From an uncultured Rubrobacteraceae bacterium (GTDB lineage Bacteria; Actinomycetota; Rubrobacteria; Rubrobacterales; Rubrobacteraceae): a DNA stretch of 57,714 bases. The DNA lies in the NCBI GenBank assembly GCA_902806095.1, contig CADCVF010000084.1:1-57714 (forward strand), read 5' to 3'. Of the stretch, positions 42,017 to 50,604 are shown piece after piece. The notes under the pieces were generated by a model that ran no database searches, was not told the origin of the DNA, and saw only the letters and a list, made by a program, of their open reading frames with translations. Each line of letters begins with the position of its first letter. Positions within the stretch are counted from its first letter, which is position 1. Made by a program: the position numbers and the translations under genes.

Positions 42017-42502
42017 TCAGTCGTTGCCCAATACCCAGCGCGTCGCGGTGTTCGGGAAGCCACTCCCGCTCCAAGCGAAGACGACGCGTGGACGCACGGC
42101 GTAGGATCCCTCGATATCGTGGGAGCCCATACCGTATTTAGAGGTGGAGGCAGCGTAGACTCGTTCGGCGAGCGCCGGGCCGGGGTCGGTGATCGTCTCG
42201 GCCACGCCTTCCAGGATCACCACGTCCTCGCCCTCCGGGTGCACGGCGACGTGCGGGTTCTCGGAGAGGTTGCGGACCTTGCGGGTCTGTGGGCCGCTAC
42301 CGAAGTAGAACACCCCGTCCATCCACACTCCCCACACCGGAGTTAGGTGCGGCCTACCCTCGGGACGGACGGTCGCGACCCAGTAGTTCTGGGCAGCGAT
42401 CATGCGCTCTTCGACGTAGTCCCAGGAGAGCATGCCGCGACGGTTCGTCGGTATGCCGTAGCCTGGCGCGTATGGACGGCCGCGCTCTACGGGTTCAGTC
42501 AA
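42017..42502 (-). CDS. Pyridoxamine 5'-phosphate oxidase-like / F420-like FMN-binding protein
   Basis: 161 residues. MLSWDYVEERMIAAQNYWVA, TVRPEGRPHLTPVWGVWMDG, VFYFGSGPQTRKVRNLSENP and HVAVHPEGEDVVILEGVAET form the split-barrel of PNPOx-like proteins; the C-terminus ends YAVRPRVVFAWSGSGFPNTA. In actinobacteria such proteins often use F420 or FMN. The TTG at 42502 is chosen because AGGAGGA precedes it, giving a start LTEPVERGRPY. Cargo of the second tRNA-Ile-linked segment. Confidence 0.8.
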   Translation of the reverse strand: MTEPVERGRPYAPGYGIPTNRRGMLSWDYVEERMIAAQNYWVATVRPEGRPHLTPVWGVWMDGVFYFGSGPQTRKVRNLSENPHVAVHPEGEDVVILEGVAETITDPGPALAERVYAASTSKYGMGSHDIEGSYAVRPRVVFAWSGSGFPNTATRWVLGND

Positions 42503-42509
42503 GACGTTC

Positions 42510-42829
42510 CTCCTCTTCGCACCGCTTATTAGCCCGCCGCACCTTAGCAGCTTCACGGGTAAAGGAAGAGACTCCCTCCGCCTCGATTTTATGGAGGGAG
42601 AGTACGACTTCCAAATCGATGATGTCGATCCAGCCGAAGTTCCGGAGCAACGCGATGCCGATGGACGGTAGAGTCCAGTAGTGCACCCCGCTCTGTAGGC
42701 AGCGGATCAGGAGCATCTCGTTCTTGCTCTGCTTTTCACGATATCGCCACGGGTCCACACATTGTTGGTAGGCTCGTAGCAAACCGACGTTCTCTACGCC
42801 CGATGGTGCTGTAAAGTGCTTCGCTAGAT
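42510..42829 (-). other. Intergenic stretch with an unsupported minus-strand frame
   Basis: A frame from about 42900 down to 42495 reads CVDPWRYREKQSKNEMLLIR, CLQSGVHYWTLPSIGIALLR, NFGWIDIIDLEVVLSLHK, which looks protein-like, but it lacks a ribosome site and overlaps the ends of both neighbouring genes. Lower GC than the flanks. Could be a remnant of a foreign gene. Confidence 0.3.
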
Positions 42830-43879
42830 ATGGACGGACGCGAGCGACGACCTTACGGGCACGTACGCCGGGCAGGGCAGCGAACGACTCCTGGCACTTA
42901 TGCAGGGAGGCGAAGTAGGCGAAGGCGACCGCCGCGACGCGGTCTCTGGGTGCCGCTGATCCTAATGCTCCTCTGCTGCCTGGTCGTGGCAGCGATCTTC
43001 CTGTGGTACCGCGAGCGACCGGTCGAGACTGCGACGCTGACGGCCTTGGACAGGCCGGCCTCGGCGGAGCCGCCTGAACCTCCAGTGGCCCCAGCACGAG
43101 TTCGCGCCGTCAAAGAGCTCGACGAAGAGATCCGAGCCATCTCCGAAGCGCACACGGGTACTCACGGGGTGGCGATCTTTGACTCCTACTCTGGAGAGAG
43201 TGCCTTGCTCAACGCTGACCGACACTTCGTAGCCGCCAGCCTCAGCAAACTGTACGCCCTACTTACGCTCTACAAGGCTGCCTCCCGAGGCGAGTTGCGT
43301 CTGGACGACAAGATAACCATGCGCGCCTCGGATGTCTGGGCGGAGGGTACTGGCGTGCTCTACCGTTACCCCGCGGGCCATACCATGACCCTGCGCGAGT
43401 GCGCGAGGTTCCTGATCAAAGAGAGCGACAATACCGCAGAGGTCATGCTCAACCGCTATCTAGGAGAGGAGAAGATAGAGGCCGAGCTTGACCGTATCGG
43501 CGCGCGCTCGACGAGCTACTGGATGCCTAACATCACTACCCCGAACGACGTCCTGCTAGTGCTAAAGGCTATAGGCGACCCGTCCTACACAAGCCCCGAA
43601 CTCTCCGCCGAGATGCTCGACGTTATGACAGGCACTGCCTTCGAGGACCGCCTGCCACGGCCGCTGCCCAAAGGTGCTCGCGTAGCCCACAAGATCGGCT
43701 CTTACGAGAGCACCTTCTCGGACGCCGGGATAGTCCTTTCTGCCAAGCGTGGTGGGGTCGGTCAGGAGTACTACGTAGTCGTCTTCTCCGAAGGTGCTAC
43801 GGAGGGGGAGGCTAGACAAGCGATCCAGGAGATCTCGCTCGCGGCTTACCAGGCTTTGCCTGCTCCCGAAGCTCGATGA
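42830..43879 (+). CDS. Membrane-anchored serine hydrolase, class A beta-lactamase fold
   Basis: 349 residues: an Arg-rich cytoplasmic N-terminus, one membrane helix (LWVPLILMLLCCLVVAAIFL), a Pro-rich linker, then a class A beta-lactamase/PBP-like domain outside. SLSK (Ser137-Lys140), SDN (199-201) and KIG (288-290, replacing KTG) are in the right order, but the class A glutamate loop is not obvious, so it may be a transpeptidase-like or esterase relative rather than a true beta-lactamase. A TAGATA-like -10 touches the ATG; leaderless start possible. Confidence 0.8.
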   Translation: MDGRERRPYGHVRRAGQRTTPGTYAGRRSRRRRPPRRGLWVPLILMLLCCLVVAAIFLWYRERPVETATLTALDRPASAEPPEPPVAPARVRAVKELDEEIRAISEAHTGTHGVAIFDSYSGESALLNADRHFVAASLSKLYALLTLYKAASRGELRLDDKITMRASDVWAEGTGVLYRYPAGHTMTLRECARFLIKESDNTAEVMLNRYLGEEKIEAELDRIGARSTSYWMPNITTPNDVLLVLKAIGDPSYTSPELSAEMLDVMTGTAFEDRLPRPLPKGARVAHKIGSYESTFSDAGIVLSAKRGGVGQEYYVVVFSEGATEGEARQAIQEISLAAYQALPAPEAR

Positions 43880-44090
43880 GCCGCCGTCGACAGAGCATAA
43901 AGCACTTGTAGAGGCGGTAGTAGGCCATGCCCGGCAGCGACAGCAACAACGCCGCTAGTATCCCCATGGACAGGGTGTAGCGGGCGTGGCCCCGCCAGCG
44001 GGGAGCGCCACAGCGAGAACAGGGCGCCCGGGAAGGCGAGAACGAAGATCACAACGGCTACGTCGTGGATCAGGCCGTGCAGTCTACGGG
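43880..44090 (-). pseudogene. DUF998-like membrane protein remnant, frameshifted
   Basis: One frame reads LHGLIHDVAVVIFVLAFPGA, the next reads HARYTLSMGILAALLLSLPG, MAYYRLYKCFML. Together they resemble the last two helices of DUF998 proteins. The N-terminal part is missing and a frameshift lies near 43990-44000. Confidence 0.45.
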
Positions 44091-44129
44091 GCCCGATCTT
44101 CCGTATCGGGTCGGTCTCGACGACACCGG

Positions 44130-44648
44130 GGTAGCGAAGATGGCGGCGACGAAAGCGGGGGCGGCGAGCGCGGAAACGCTGCGGGAGAGGCAGATGCCGG
44201 TGCCGCGCTCTACCCTCACGGCGAGGTCAGTATCGAACATACGCAGCACCACCCGCAGCCCTGGGGCCCGCGCCTGGGCCAGCAGCGCGCACTGGAGGTT
44301 CGCCATATCGTCTTTGATCACCGCCAACAGCGTCCGCCCCGTTCCCAATCGAAGACCGTCGAGCGTCGTCCCGGCCGACATGTCGCCGATGATTACTGGG
44401 AGACGCAACCGCTTGACGAACGCAGCATCGAGGGCGTCCTCGTCGCGCTCGACGGCGACGCAGCGGACTCCCGCCTCCGACAGAGCCTCGATAATAGTGG
44501 AGCCTGTGGTACCGACGCCGCAGACAACGACATGGTCGCGTTTGGGCACAGGGTACTGGCCCAGCGCCCGGCCGAGTCTGGCTCCGACGATGGCCTCTGT
44601 GACCAGACCGAGCATAAGCGCGCCGAACATGATCATGACGATCCCGAA
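44130..44648 (-). pseudogene. Potassium-channel TrkA-N domain fragment
   Basis: FGALMLGLVTEAIVGARLGR, DHVVVCGVGTTGSTIIEALS, VAVERDEDALDAAFVKRLRL, PVIIGDMSAGTTLDGLRL and LLAVIKDDMANLQCALLAQA form an RCK/TrkA-N Rossmann domain after a last membrane helix. The pore region upstream and the C-terminal part are missing: the text joins a flavoprotein fragment at one end and unrelated sequence (PVSSRPTRYGRSG) at the other. Confidence 0.7.
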
Positions 44649-44649
44649 T

Positions 44650-45110
44650 ACCTTGCGGGCGCGACGACCATGTTCATCCTGCCCACAAACTGGGGCGGCA
44701 GCCAGGCCCGGCTCTGCTCGGTCAGCGGCAACTTGAGGGCCACGCTGACCGCTTCTATCTCGTATCGTCTTGCCTGTGGCAGATACTGTCGGCGCACCCC
44801 GGAACCGGCACCGTCCGCGCCAACCAGTACATCGCCATTGGCCGATGTGCCGTCCGCGAAGAAAGCCTTGACCCCTCCGTCAGGCATCCGCTCGTAGCGC
44901 TCGAACTTTTTGTCGAAATGCACCACGTCGTCCAGACCAGCCAGTAGAAGCCGTCGCAGTGTTATCCGGTCGACGGCATGCGAGCCCTCGGTCGGATCGG
45001 TCGTCCCACCGTGGCTGGCCTCCTCTTCGATGACCACGCGCTCATTCAGCTTTTCGGTGAGAAAGCCGAGGTCCCGAAGAATGCGCGTGCCAGCAGGCCG
45101 TTACCTCCAC
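44650..45110 (-). pseudogene. FAD-dependent monooxygenase internal fragment
   Basis: TLRRLLLAGLDDVVHFDKKF, ERYERMPDGGVKAFFADGTS and ANGDVLVGADGAGSGVRRQY hold the DG motif of FAD monooxygenases. The dinucleotide-binding start and the C-terminal third are absent. It abuts the channel fragment directly, giving a string of three truncated genes between 43.9 and 45.1 kb. Confidence 0.7.
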
Positions 45111-45253
45111 GGCGAGTTCAAGCTCGTCAGCGATCCGATTTGACGCCAACCCGGCCGATATTTCGCGGCACCCGGTGAACCGAAGATCCGTGGGTGAGAC
45201 GCGAAATCGGCGTCAATAAGTGAGTTTCCGGCATCCGGCGCCACGGGACAAGA

Positions 45254-45342
45254 GCATGCCGATCTCCCTGACAAGGAAGTGGTACCTGGTTTGAGCCTAG
45301 GCGGGCCAACTGGAAGAATTCGATAGTTTGCAGGTAAAACGT
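45254..45342 (+). repeat. Decayed tRNA-Ile 3' end plus TTTGCAGGTAAAACGT
   Basis: ATCTCCCTGACAAGGAAGTG, GTACCTGGTTTGAGCCTAGG, CGGGCCAAC aligns with the tRNA-Ile 3' half with about ten substitutions. Twenty-odd bases on, TTTGCAGGTAAAACGT (45327-45342) equals the element next to the intact tRNA. It probably marks the original right border of an older insertion at the same tRNA. Confidence 0.65.
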
Positions 45343-45385
45343 AGAGCCGAAGAAGGGGAGTCGGGGAAGATATACACTCCTGTCC

Positions 45386-46066
45386 ATGAGCGAGAGTACC
45401 GAGCTTGAAGTTCCCCTGGCCCTGATGGTCCAAACGCCCGACGAGCCCGGCGCGTTGCACGCCCTTACCAGGGTGCTCCTCGAGCATGAGGCGAACATAA
45501 CCCACATCGACATCGCCGAGCGGCGGGGAGGGCTCTCGACAGTCTACTTCGAGCTCGAGGACGTCGCCGGCGAAGCCGCTGACGTGCTCATCAGTGACCT
45601 CGAAGCGCTGCCCATCGTGAGGGTGGCCGAGCGGGCGCCCTCGTTCCAGAAGGTGTACGGCAAGCGGATCATCGTGGTCGGCGGCGGAGCGCAGGTGGGC
45701 CAGGTGGTGGTTGGCGCGGTCGCCGAGGCCGACAGGCACAACATCCGCGGAGAGAAGATCTCCGTCGACACCATCCCCCTGGTCGGCGAGGAAGAGCTCG
45801 CCGCTGCGACGCGCGCCGTGGCCCGCCTGCCGCGGGCAGTGGCGCTGGTCCTGGCCGGTGCGCTGATGGGTGGGGAGGTCGCCCGGGCAGTCTACGAGAT
45901 CCGCGAGAAAGGGATCATAGTGCTCTCGCTCAACATGCCAGGCAGCGTGCCTGACGCCGCCGACCTGGTGGTGAGCGACCCGGTCCAGTGTGGCGTGATG
46001 GCCGTTATGGCAGTCTCCGATTCTGCCCTCTTCGATATCTCTCGCCAGCGGGGTCGGCGCTATTAG
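45386..46066 (+). CDS. ACT domain / DUF5612 regulatory protein
   Basis: 226 residues. Residues ~10-80 are an ACT fold (LALMVQTPDEPGALHALTRV, LLEHEANITHIDIAERRGGL), the small-molecule (amino-acid) binding module; the rest (IIVVGGGAQVGQVVVGAVAE, KISVDTIPLVGEEELAAATR, ALVLAGALMGGEVARAVYEI) matches the DUF5612 domain best known from archaea. No catalytic residues evident. TATACA lies ~10 bases before the ATG with no ribosome site, suggesting a leaderless mRNA. Lies just outside the island border. Confidence 0.8.
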   Translation: MSESTELEVPLALMVQTPDEPGALHALTRVLLEHEANITHIDIAERRGGLSTVYFELEDVAGEAADVLISDLEALPIVRVAERAPSFQKVYGKRIIVVGGGAQVGQVVVGAVAEADRHNIRGEKISVDTIPLVGEEELAAATRAVARLPRAVALVLAGALMGGEVARAVYEIREKGIIVLSLNMPGSVPDAADLVVSDPVQCGVMAVMAVSDSALFDISRQRGRRY

Positions 46067-46234
46067 CCCACGCCAGAGATGCATGGCCTGGTCGGTGATG
46101 GCCCCGACTCAGGCCCGCATGGCACGTTGACACTTCTCTGAGACCAAACAGGGACATCTACGGGAGAGGAGTGATCTAGACTCCGCACCGCCCGTATCGT
46201 ACAGTAATGTATAGGCGGGAAAGGGGTTGCGCCA

Positions 46235-47977
46235 TTGGAGACCATCTCAGATAGCTTCGTGCGGGCCGCCCGGTTGGACGAGGTGCGAGCCGCCGGTCGC
46301 ATCCCGGTCCGTGTCGCCGACCACTCGCTCGCGCTCTTCTTCCATAAAGGTAGCGTGCACGCCCTGGACAATCGCTGTCCCCACATGGGTTTCCCCTTGC
46401 ACCGGGGCACACTTCAGAACGGCATCTTGACGTGCCACTGGCATCACGCCCGCTTTGATCTCGAGAGTGGTGGAACCTTCGACCAGTTTGCTGACGAGGC
46501 GCGCGTCTTTCCGGTGGAGATTAGAGGCGGCGAGGTGTGGGTAGACCTCTCGCCGCGGGAGGACCGTCAGGCTTACCTGCGCCAGCGCCTGTGGGATGGG
46601 TTGGAGCGCAACATCTCGCTGGTTGTGTCCAAGTCGGCCATCGGGTTGCTTGGCAGCGGTGAAGACCCCGCAGAACCTTTCCGCACCGGGCTGGAGTTCG
46701 GCACCCGATTCCGGCGGGCGGGATGGGGGCAAGGACTGACCATGCACACCTGCATGATGAACCTCTTGCCTCACCTGGCCCCCGAGGATCGACCACGCGC
46801 CCTCTACCACGGGCTCTCCGCCGTCTCACGTGACTCCGCCGGAGAACCGCCACGTTTCTCCCTACGTCCGCTGCCGGCCGAGACGGTGGACCTGGCCACG
46901 CTCAAGGGTTGGTTCCGTCGGTTCGTCGAGGTGCGCGACTCAGAAGGGGCCGAGCGCTGCATCGTCTCCGCGGTGCGCGCCGGGGCGGATCACGCCCAGA
47001 TGGCGGATGTGCTGCTCTCCGCGGCAACTGACCACCGCTATCTCGATAGCGGGCACGTCCTCGACTTCACCAACAAGGCCTTCGAGGCACTCGACATAGC
47101 AGGATGGTCGCATGCTGAAGTGACCCTCTCTAGCCTGGCAGAAGGATACGTGGGTGCGAGGCGCATGGAGGAGTCGAACTCCTGGCGCAACCCTGTGGAT
47201 CTGGTACAGATACTCGAGGCCGCCTTCGAGCGGTTGCCGGACGCGCTGGAGAGAGGTAGGGATCGGCGCGGAAGGTGGGAGGCCAAGGAGGAACTCGCCA
47301 CCGTGCTGCTGGGAGAGGAAGGAGAAGCCATCGCTGAGGCGCTCCTCGAAGCGCTGCGGGAAGGCGCCACTGAAGGGGAACTGGCCGGGGCGGTGGCTTA
47401 CGCAGCGGCACTGCGCATAGCGCGCTTCCCAACAACGAACGAGTTCGGCGACTGGGACACCTCCCTGCACACCTTCACCTTCTCGAACGCCGTCCAACAG
47501 GGTCTGCGGCGAACCACCACTTCGGAGCTACTGCGAGGGGTCTTCGACGCCGCGATGAGCGTTCACCTCGACCGCTTCCTCAACGTCCCTCCCACGCGCC
47601 TGCCCGAATCTGGCACCGGGGAAGAGACGCCGGAGCAGTCGCTGACGGAACTTCAAACTTTGCTGGACGAGCGGCAGAAGGTAGACGCAGCGGGAGAACT
47701 GGTCGCCGGCTACCTCTACAGCGGAGGGGAGGCCGACCGGCTCCTAGCCGTGATGGGCGGCCTGCTTCTCAGGGAGGACCGCAACTTCCATACGATACAG
47801 GCCGTCGAAGCCGCCTTCAGGCAGTATGAGCACTTGCGTGACACCACAGCAGGCGCACACCTGCTGATTGCCGCTGCGCGTTACCTGGCGGCCCACTCTC
47901 CCACGATGCGTTCTCAGGGACAGACCTACGATATCGCCCGTCGCCTCTCCCGGGGTGAGATCCTCTACGAAGAATGA
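46235..47977 (+). CDS. Rieske [2Fe-2S] protein with large helical C-terminal domain
   Basis: 580 residues. Residues ~8-105 are a Rieske ferredoxin domain: NRCPHMGFPLHRG (Cys48, His50) and LTCHWHHARFDLESG (Cys67, His70) hold the cluster. The remaining ~470 residues are mainly alpha-helical with many charged repeats of hydrophobic heptads (for example LLPHLAPEDRPRALYHGLSA, AGELVAGYLYSGGEADRLLA) and conserved His-rich spots (MHTCMMNLLPHL, DWDTSLHTFTFSNAVQQ), suggesting a second active or metal site. No oxygenase mononuclear-iron motif (D/E-X3-D-X2-H-X4-H) was seen. TTG start behind AAAGGGG. Single gene; function unknown. Confidence 0.8.
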   Translation: METISDSFVRAARLDEVRAAGRIPVRVADHSLALFFHKGSVHALDNRCPHMGFPLHRGTLQNGILTCHWHHARFDLESGGTFDQFADEARVFPVEIRGGEVWVDLSPREDRQAYLRQRLWDGLERNISLVVSKSAIGLLGSGEDPAEPFRTGLEFGTRFRRAGWGQGLTMHTCMMNLLPHLAPEDRPRALYHGLSAVSRDSAGEPPRFSLRPLPAETVDLATLKGWFRRFVEVRDSEGAERCIVSAVRAGADHAQMADVLLSAATDHRYLDSGHVLDFTNKAFEALDIAGWSHAEVTLSSLAEGYVGARRMEESNSWRNPVDLVQILEAAFERLPDALERGRDRRGRWEAKEELATVLLGEEGEAIAEALLEALREGATEGELAGAVAYAAALRIARFPTTNEFGDWDTSLHTFTFSNAVQQGLRRTTTSELLRGVFDAAMSVHLDRFLNVPPTRLPESGTGEETPEQSLTELQTLLDERQKVDAAGELVAGYLYSGGEADRLLAVMGGLLLREDRNFHTIQAVEAAFRQYEHLRDTTAGAHLLIAAARYLAAHSPTMRSQGQTYDIARRLSRGEILYEE

Positions 47978-48015
47978 GCAACACCTTTGGAGCGACCGGC
48001 TCTCTCCTGGCACTC

Positions 48016-48483
48016 TTAATCTTGCCCACCGAAGAGCCTGCGCCAGGACCCCTTGTTTCGTTCATCTCGCAGCATGTTCGCTTCTGCGTGTAGCCGATCA
48101 GCGCGTTCGCGTTCCTGACGGTGTCCCTCTCGCTCCTGCGCCAGCTCGGCTAGCAGGAGCTCCCTCTCTTCTATCTCGGCTCTCCGGGCGCGATCCAGGC
48201 GGCTCCTCAGATGTCCTACCTGCCTGTGTAGGTCACCCAACTCGTCTACGAGTTCCCGGAGCATCTCGGCGGACTCTCCTTGGGACTTTTCTGAGGCGTC
48301 CTCGGAAGAGGATTCTGCGGATACCCGCTCGTCTGCGGCGTGCTTCGGGATCTTCCACCGACCGCTCTGCGGGTCTCGTTCTCCTTCTATCTCTCCGGCA
48401 TCGAGCCTCTCCAGGAGACTCCGCTGGGAAACATCGAGGATCTGCGCCGCCTCTGGGAGCGTATAAAAGTCCCTTGCTGGCAT
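48016..48483 (-). CDS. MerR-like HTH (excisionase fold) with coiled coil
   Basis: 155 residues: FYTLPEAAQILDVSQRSLLE, RLDAGEIEGERDPQSGRWKI form a helix-turn-helix_17/excisionase-type DNA-binding start; residues ~65-150 are a long charged coiled coil (LRELVDELGDLHRQVGHLRS and on). The pattern resembles small plasmid-partition or DNA-organising proteins, but no partner is nearby. ATG behind AGCAGGA. Function unknown. Confidence 0.75.
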   Translation of the reverse strand: MPARDFYTLPEAAQILDVSQRSLLERLDAGEIEGERDPQSGRWKIPKHAADERVSAESSSEDASEKSQGESAEMLRELVDELGDLHRQVGHLRSRLDRARRAEIEERELLLAELAQEREGHRQERERADRLHAEANMLRDERNKGSWRRLFGGQD

Positions 48484-48557
48484 CGTTCCTGCTCTATTCC
48501 GCTACTGGCCCTATCCCGCGAGCACGCATACTAACAGCCCTAATCTCAGTTCGGCCG

Positions 48558-48956
48558 CTACTCGGCCCACTCTACCTTCGGCACCCCCGCCCGGTCGAAC
48601 TCTTCGATCCCCTCTCGCCCGAGTTCTTCCAGCTCTCGCAGGCAACGCTCGCTCTCGCGCACGAGCCGCGCCACGTCGATACCAAGGGTCTCGGGCTCGA
48701 ACTCTCTCAGGCGCACAGTGCCATTGCGCAAGAGTCCGGTGGCCCCGCGCCAGTTGCCGTTCTGGAGGTGGTAGAAACCCACGCCGACCTGAAGGATGCC
48801 CTGGTAGAGGAAGCGGACGCGCCGTGGCTCCTGCATCCAGGCCTCTTCGAGGTACTCGTGGCACTCGTAGAACTCGCCCCTGTTGAACTCCTCTATGCCC
48901 TTGAGGGCGAGGTCGGGCAGATCTTCGGGAGGCTCCTCTTGCGCCTCTCCTGCCAC
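48558..48956 (-). CDS. DUF309 family protein
   Basis: 132 residues. LKGIEEFNRGEFYECHEYLE, EAWMQEPRRVRFLYQGILQV and GVGFYHLQNGNWRGATGLL are the DUF309 core (an all-helical fold with the conserved ECHE..LE.aW). The GTG at 48956, behind GGAAGA, is preferred over a GTG at 49001 that would put it well inside the upstream gene. It follows the zinc ribbon gene by seven bases in the same direction. Confidence 0.85.
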   Translation of the reverse strand: MAGEAQEEPPEDLPDLALKGIEEFNRGEFYECHEYLEEAWMQEPRRVRFLYQGILQVGVGFYHLQNGNWRGATGLLRNGTVRLREFEPETLGIDVARLVRESERCLRELEELGREGIEEFDRAGVPKVEWAE

Positions 48957-48963
48957 TCTTCCG

Positions 48964-49203
48964 CTAGCCGCAGCCGCAGCCCCCGCCGCAGCAACCGCCA
49001 CCGCCGGCCATTCTGGCGTCCATAACCGGGTTCGTCGAGAGGGCCGAGGCCCCTGGCGTTATGGAGGCGAAGTTGGAGATCACACGCCGCGATTCTATCG
49101 ATCCACACTCAGGACACGCCGCTGGCTCGTCCGCGTCGCTCATCGGGCGCATGAGGTCGAAGTGATCCTCGCAGCCCGCGCACTTGTACTCGTAGAGGGC
49201 CAT
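48964..49203 (-). CDS. FmdB-family zinc ribbon protein
   Basis: 79 residues: MALYEYKCAGCEDHFDLMRP followed by ACPECGSIESRRVIS gives the CxxC...CxxC ribbon; the tail is a Gly/Cys-rich GGGGCCGGGCGCG. Regulatory or assembly roles are proposed for the family (named from formamidase operons). Start ATG behind GGTGGGA. Operon with DUF309. Confidence 0.88.
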   Translation of the reverse strand: MALYEYKCAGCEDHFDLMRPMSDADEPAACPECGSIESRRVISNFASITPGASALSTNPVMDARMAGGGGCCGGGCGCG

Positions 49204-49640
49204 CTCTATCCCACCTCTCGGTCAACTGGTCTCACAGCACGCCTATTGTACCGTCCCTCGCGCCCCGATGGGAACCTCGCCACGGGGTAGGCACCATGGG
49301 CGTCAGGAGGCTGGCGGAGCGGTTTGGGATCTTACCCGGAGTTAAGGTTCCGTTAACTCTCTCGAAAGAGCGACGGAATCGATAGACGGAGATGGTAAGC
49401 TGCGCGTACACAAAGAAGCCGGTGCCCGCCCTTCAGGGGTAATGGGGAAAGGGAAAGGAGAAGCGTGGGCACCGGTTACTCTTTTCATATCGCACATAGT
49501 CGTTCTGTCAAGGCCGGATGCCACCGACTCTCTCGAGTACCTGTCTTCCGCGAGTAGGTGATCCGGCACGACCGCCGCCCTCGTAACCCCGTTCGTCCTC
49601 TCCAGGCAACTGCGGTAAACTAGCACTACCGACCTCATTT
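49204..49640. ncRNA. Gene-free stretch with a candidate structured RNA (stem 49419-49475)
   Basis: CCGGTGCCC (49419-49427) and GGGCACCGG (49467-49475) make a perfect nine-base-pair stem enclosing a 39-base purine-rich loop (AATGGGGAAAGGGAAAGGAG), followed by TTACTCTTTTC. No convincing protein frame exists here. It could be a terminator, a small RNA or a riboswitch relative; it does not match a class I can name. Strand taken as plus from the T-rich end. Confidence 0.35.
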
Positions 49641-49713
49641 GGGGCCGTAGCTCAGTTGGGAGAGCGCCGCCTTTGCACGGCGGAGGGCGTGGGTTCGAAT
49701 CCCATCGGCTCCA
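49641..49713 (+). tRNA. tRNA-Ala (anticodon TGC)
   Basis: Acceptor GGGGCCG/CGGCTCC, D-arm GCTCAGTTGGGAGAGC, anticodon stem CCGCC/GGCGG around TTTGCAC (TGC), T-arm GTGGGTTCGAATCCCAT, discriminator A, no CCA encoded. Its 3' half is repeated at 54699-54744, so it is an integration target. Confidence 0.95.
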
Positions 49714-49728
49714 CTTTAGAAACCGGCA

Positions 49729-49803
49729 TTTTGCAGGTAAAACGTGGGGGAATAGGCAGAACCTGTCCAGCTAATCTGGGTCCTTGTACTGCAACCGTAC
49801 TGC
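49729..49803 (+). repeat. tRNA-adjacent integration-like element (Ala copy)
   Basis: TTTTGCAGGTAAAACGT at 49729-49745, 16 bases after the tRNA, then GTACTGCAACCGTACTGC at 49785-49802. It is the same plan as at tRNA-Val and tRNA-Ile, with the arm unit changed from GTGCAGCAAC to GTACTGCAACC. Confidence 0.6.
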
Positions 49804-50227
49804 GGCGCCCCCTCCAAAGCGCAGGCCACACCAGGACACATGGGGCAGTTCGTGCGGGCTTCAGCGGCACTGTGAACCTCGCCAGCACCCTTCGCCTCGC
49901 GCAAGGTTATGGTCGGAGAAGCGGAGCGTCATCGAGGTGCTCCGATCCTGAGTTGGCGCCGGGAGGCTATCCCTTCAACGGTCGGAAAACAGATGCTCGT
50001 CTCGGATGCTTCGCTGGCCCCAGCTGCGTCCCTTCCCGTATCTTTTCCTGTCTCGAAGACAACGGCTCGCGAGTGGCCCGAACGGTTGGCGTGTCAGACG
50101 CCGGGGACGTGGAGGTTGGCTACGTTCGCACCTCCAAGAAGGCGCACAACCCGAAACTGCAGCGTCCGCCCGGAACCGCTGCTACAATCCCTCGGCGGGG
50201 TTCGGTAACGGCGTAGGAGGACCGCAG
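49804..50227. other. Stretch without a recognised gene
   Basis: Open frames on both strands are long only because of GC bias and lack starts with ribosome sites. A TACAAT at 50182-50187 could be the -10 of the cyclase gene fragment that follows, with TAGGAGGA before its ATG. Confidence 0.4.
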
Positions 50228-50604
50228 ATGGCCGATTTGCCCACCGGCACCGTAACCTTCCTCTTTACGGACATAGAGGGCTCCACCGCCATGTGGGAGC
50301 GCGACGAGGCGGCCATGCGGGCGGCCCTCGCCCGCCACGACGAGATCATGCACGGGGCGGTCGCGGAACACGGCGGCTGCGTCTTCAAGACGATCGGCGA
50401 CGCCTTCTGCGCGGCCTTCGCCACCGCGCCCGACGCCGTGGAGGCCGCGCTCGCGGCCCAGCGTGCCCTCTTCTCCGAGGAGTGGACCCAGACCGGTGCG
50501 GTGCGGGTGAGGATGGCCCTGCACACGGGGGCGGCCGAGGAGCGCGGCGGGGACTACTTCGGCCCTCCTCTCAACCGGGTTGCGCGCCTGCTCTCGGCGG
50601 GGCA
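50228..50604 (+). pseudogene. Class III adenylate/guanylate cyclase, N-terminal fragment
   Basis: ATG behind TAGGAGGA. MADLPTGTVTFLFTDIEGST, FKTIGDAFCAAFATAPDAVE, MALHTGAAEERGGDYFGPPL and NRVARLLSAGHG are the first ~125 residues of a cyclase homology domain with the metal-binding Asp residues. At LLSAGHG, where family members continue GGQVLLS, the sequence switches in frame to an EamA transporter fragment. The rest of the cyclase and any C-terminal domain are lost. Confidence 0.8.

Noticed and set aside
42495-43097. 200-residue minus-strand gene
   Set aside because: Overlaps both neighbours' clear genes and has no ribosome site; at most a remnant in its middle part.
45240-45310. Complete tRNA gene at 45.25 kb
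   Set aside because: Stems do not pair and the 5' half is absent; decayed copy of the tRNA-Ile 3' end.
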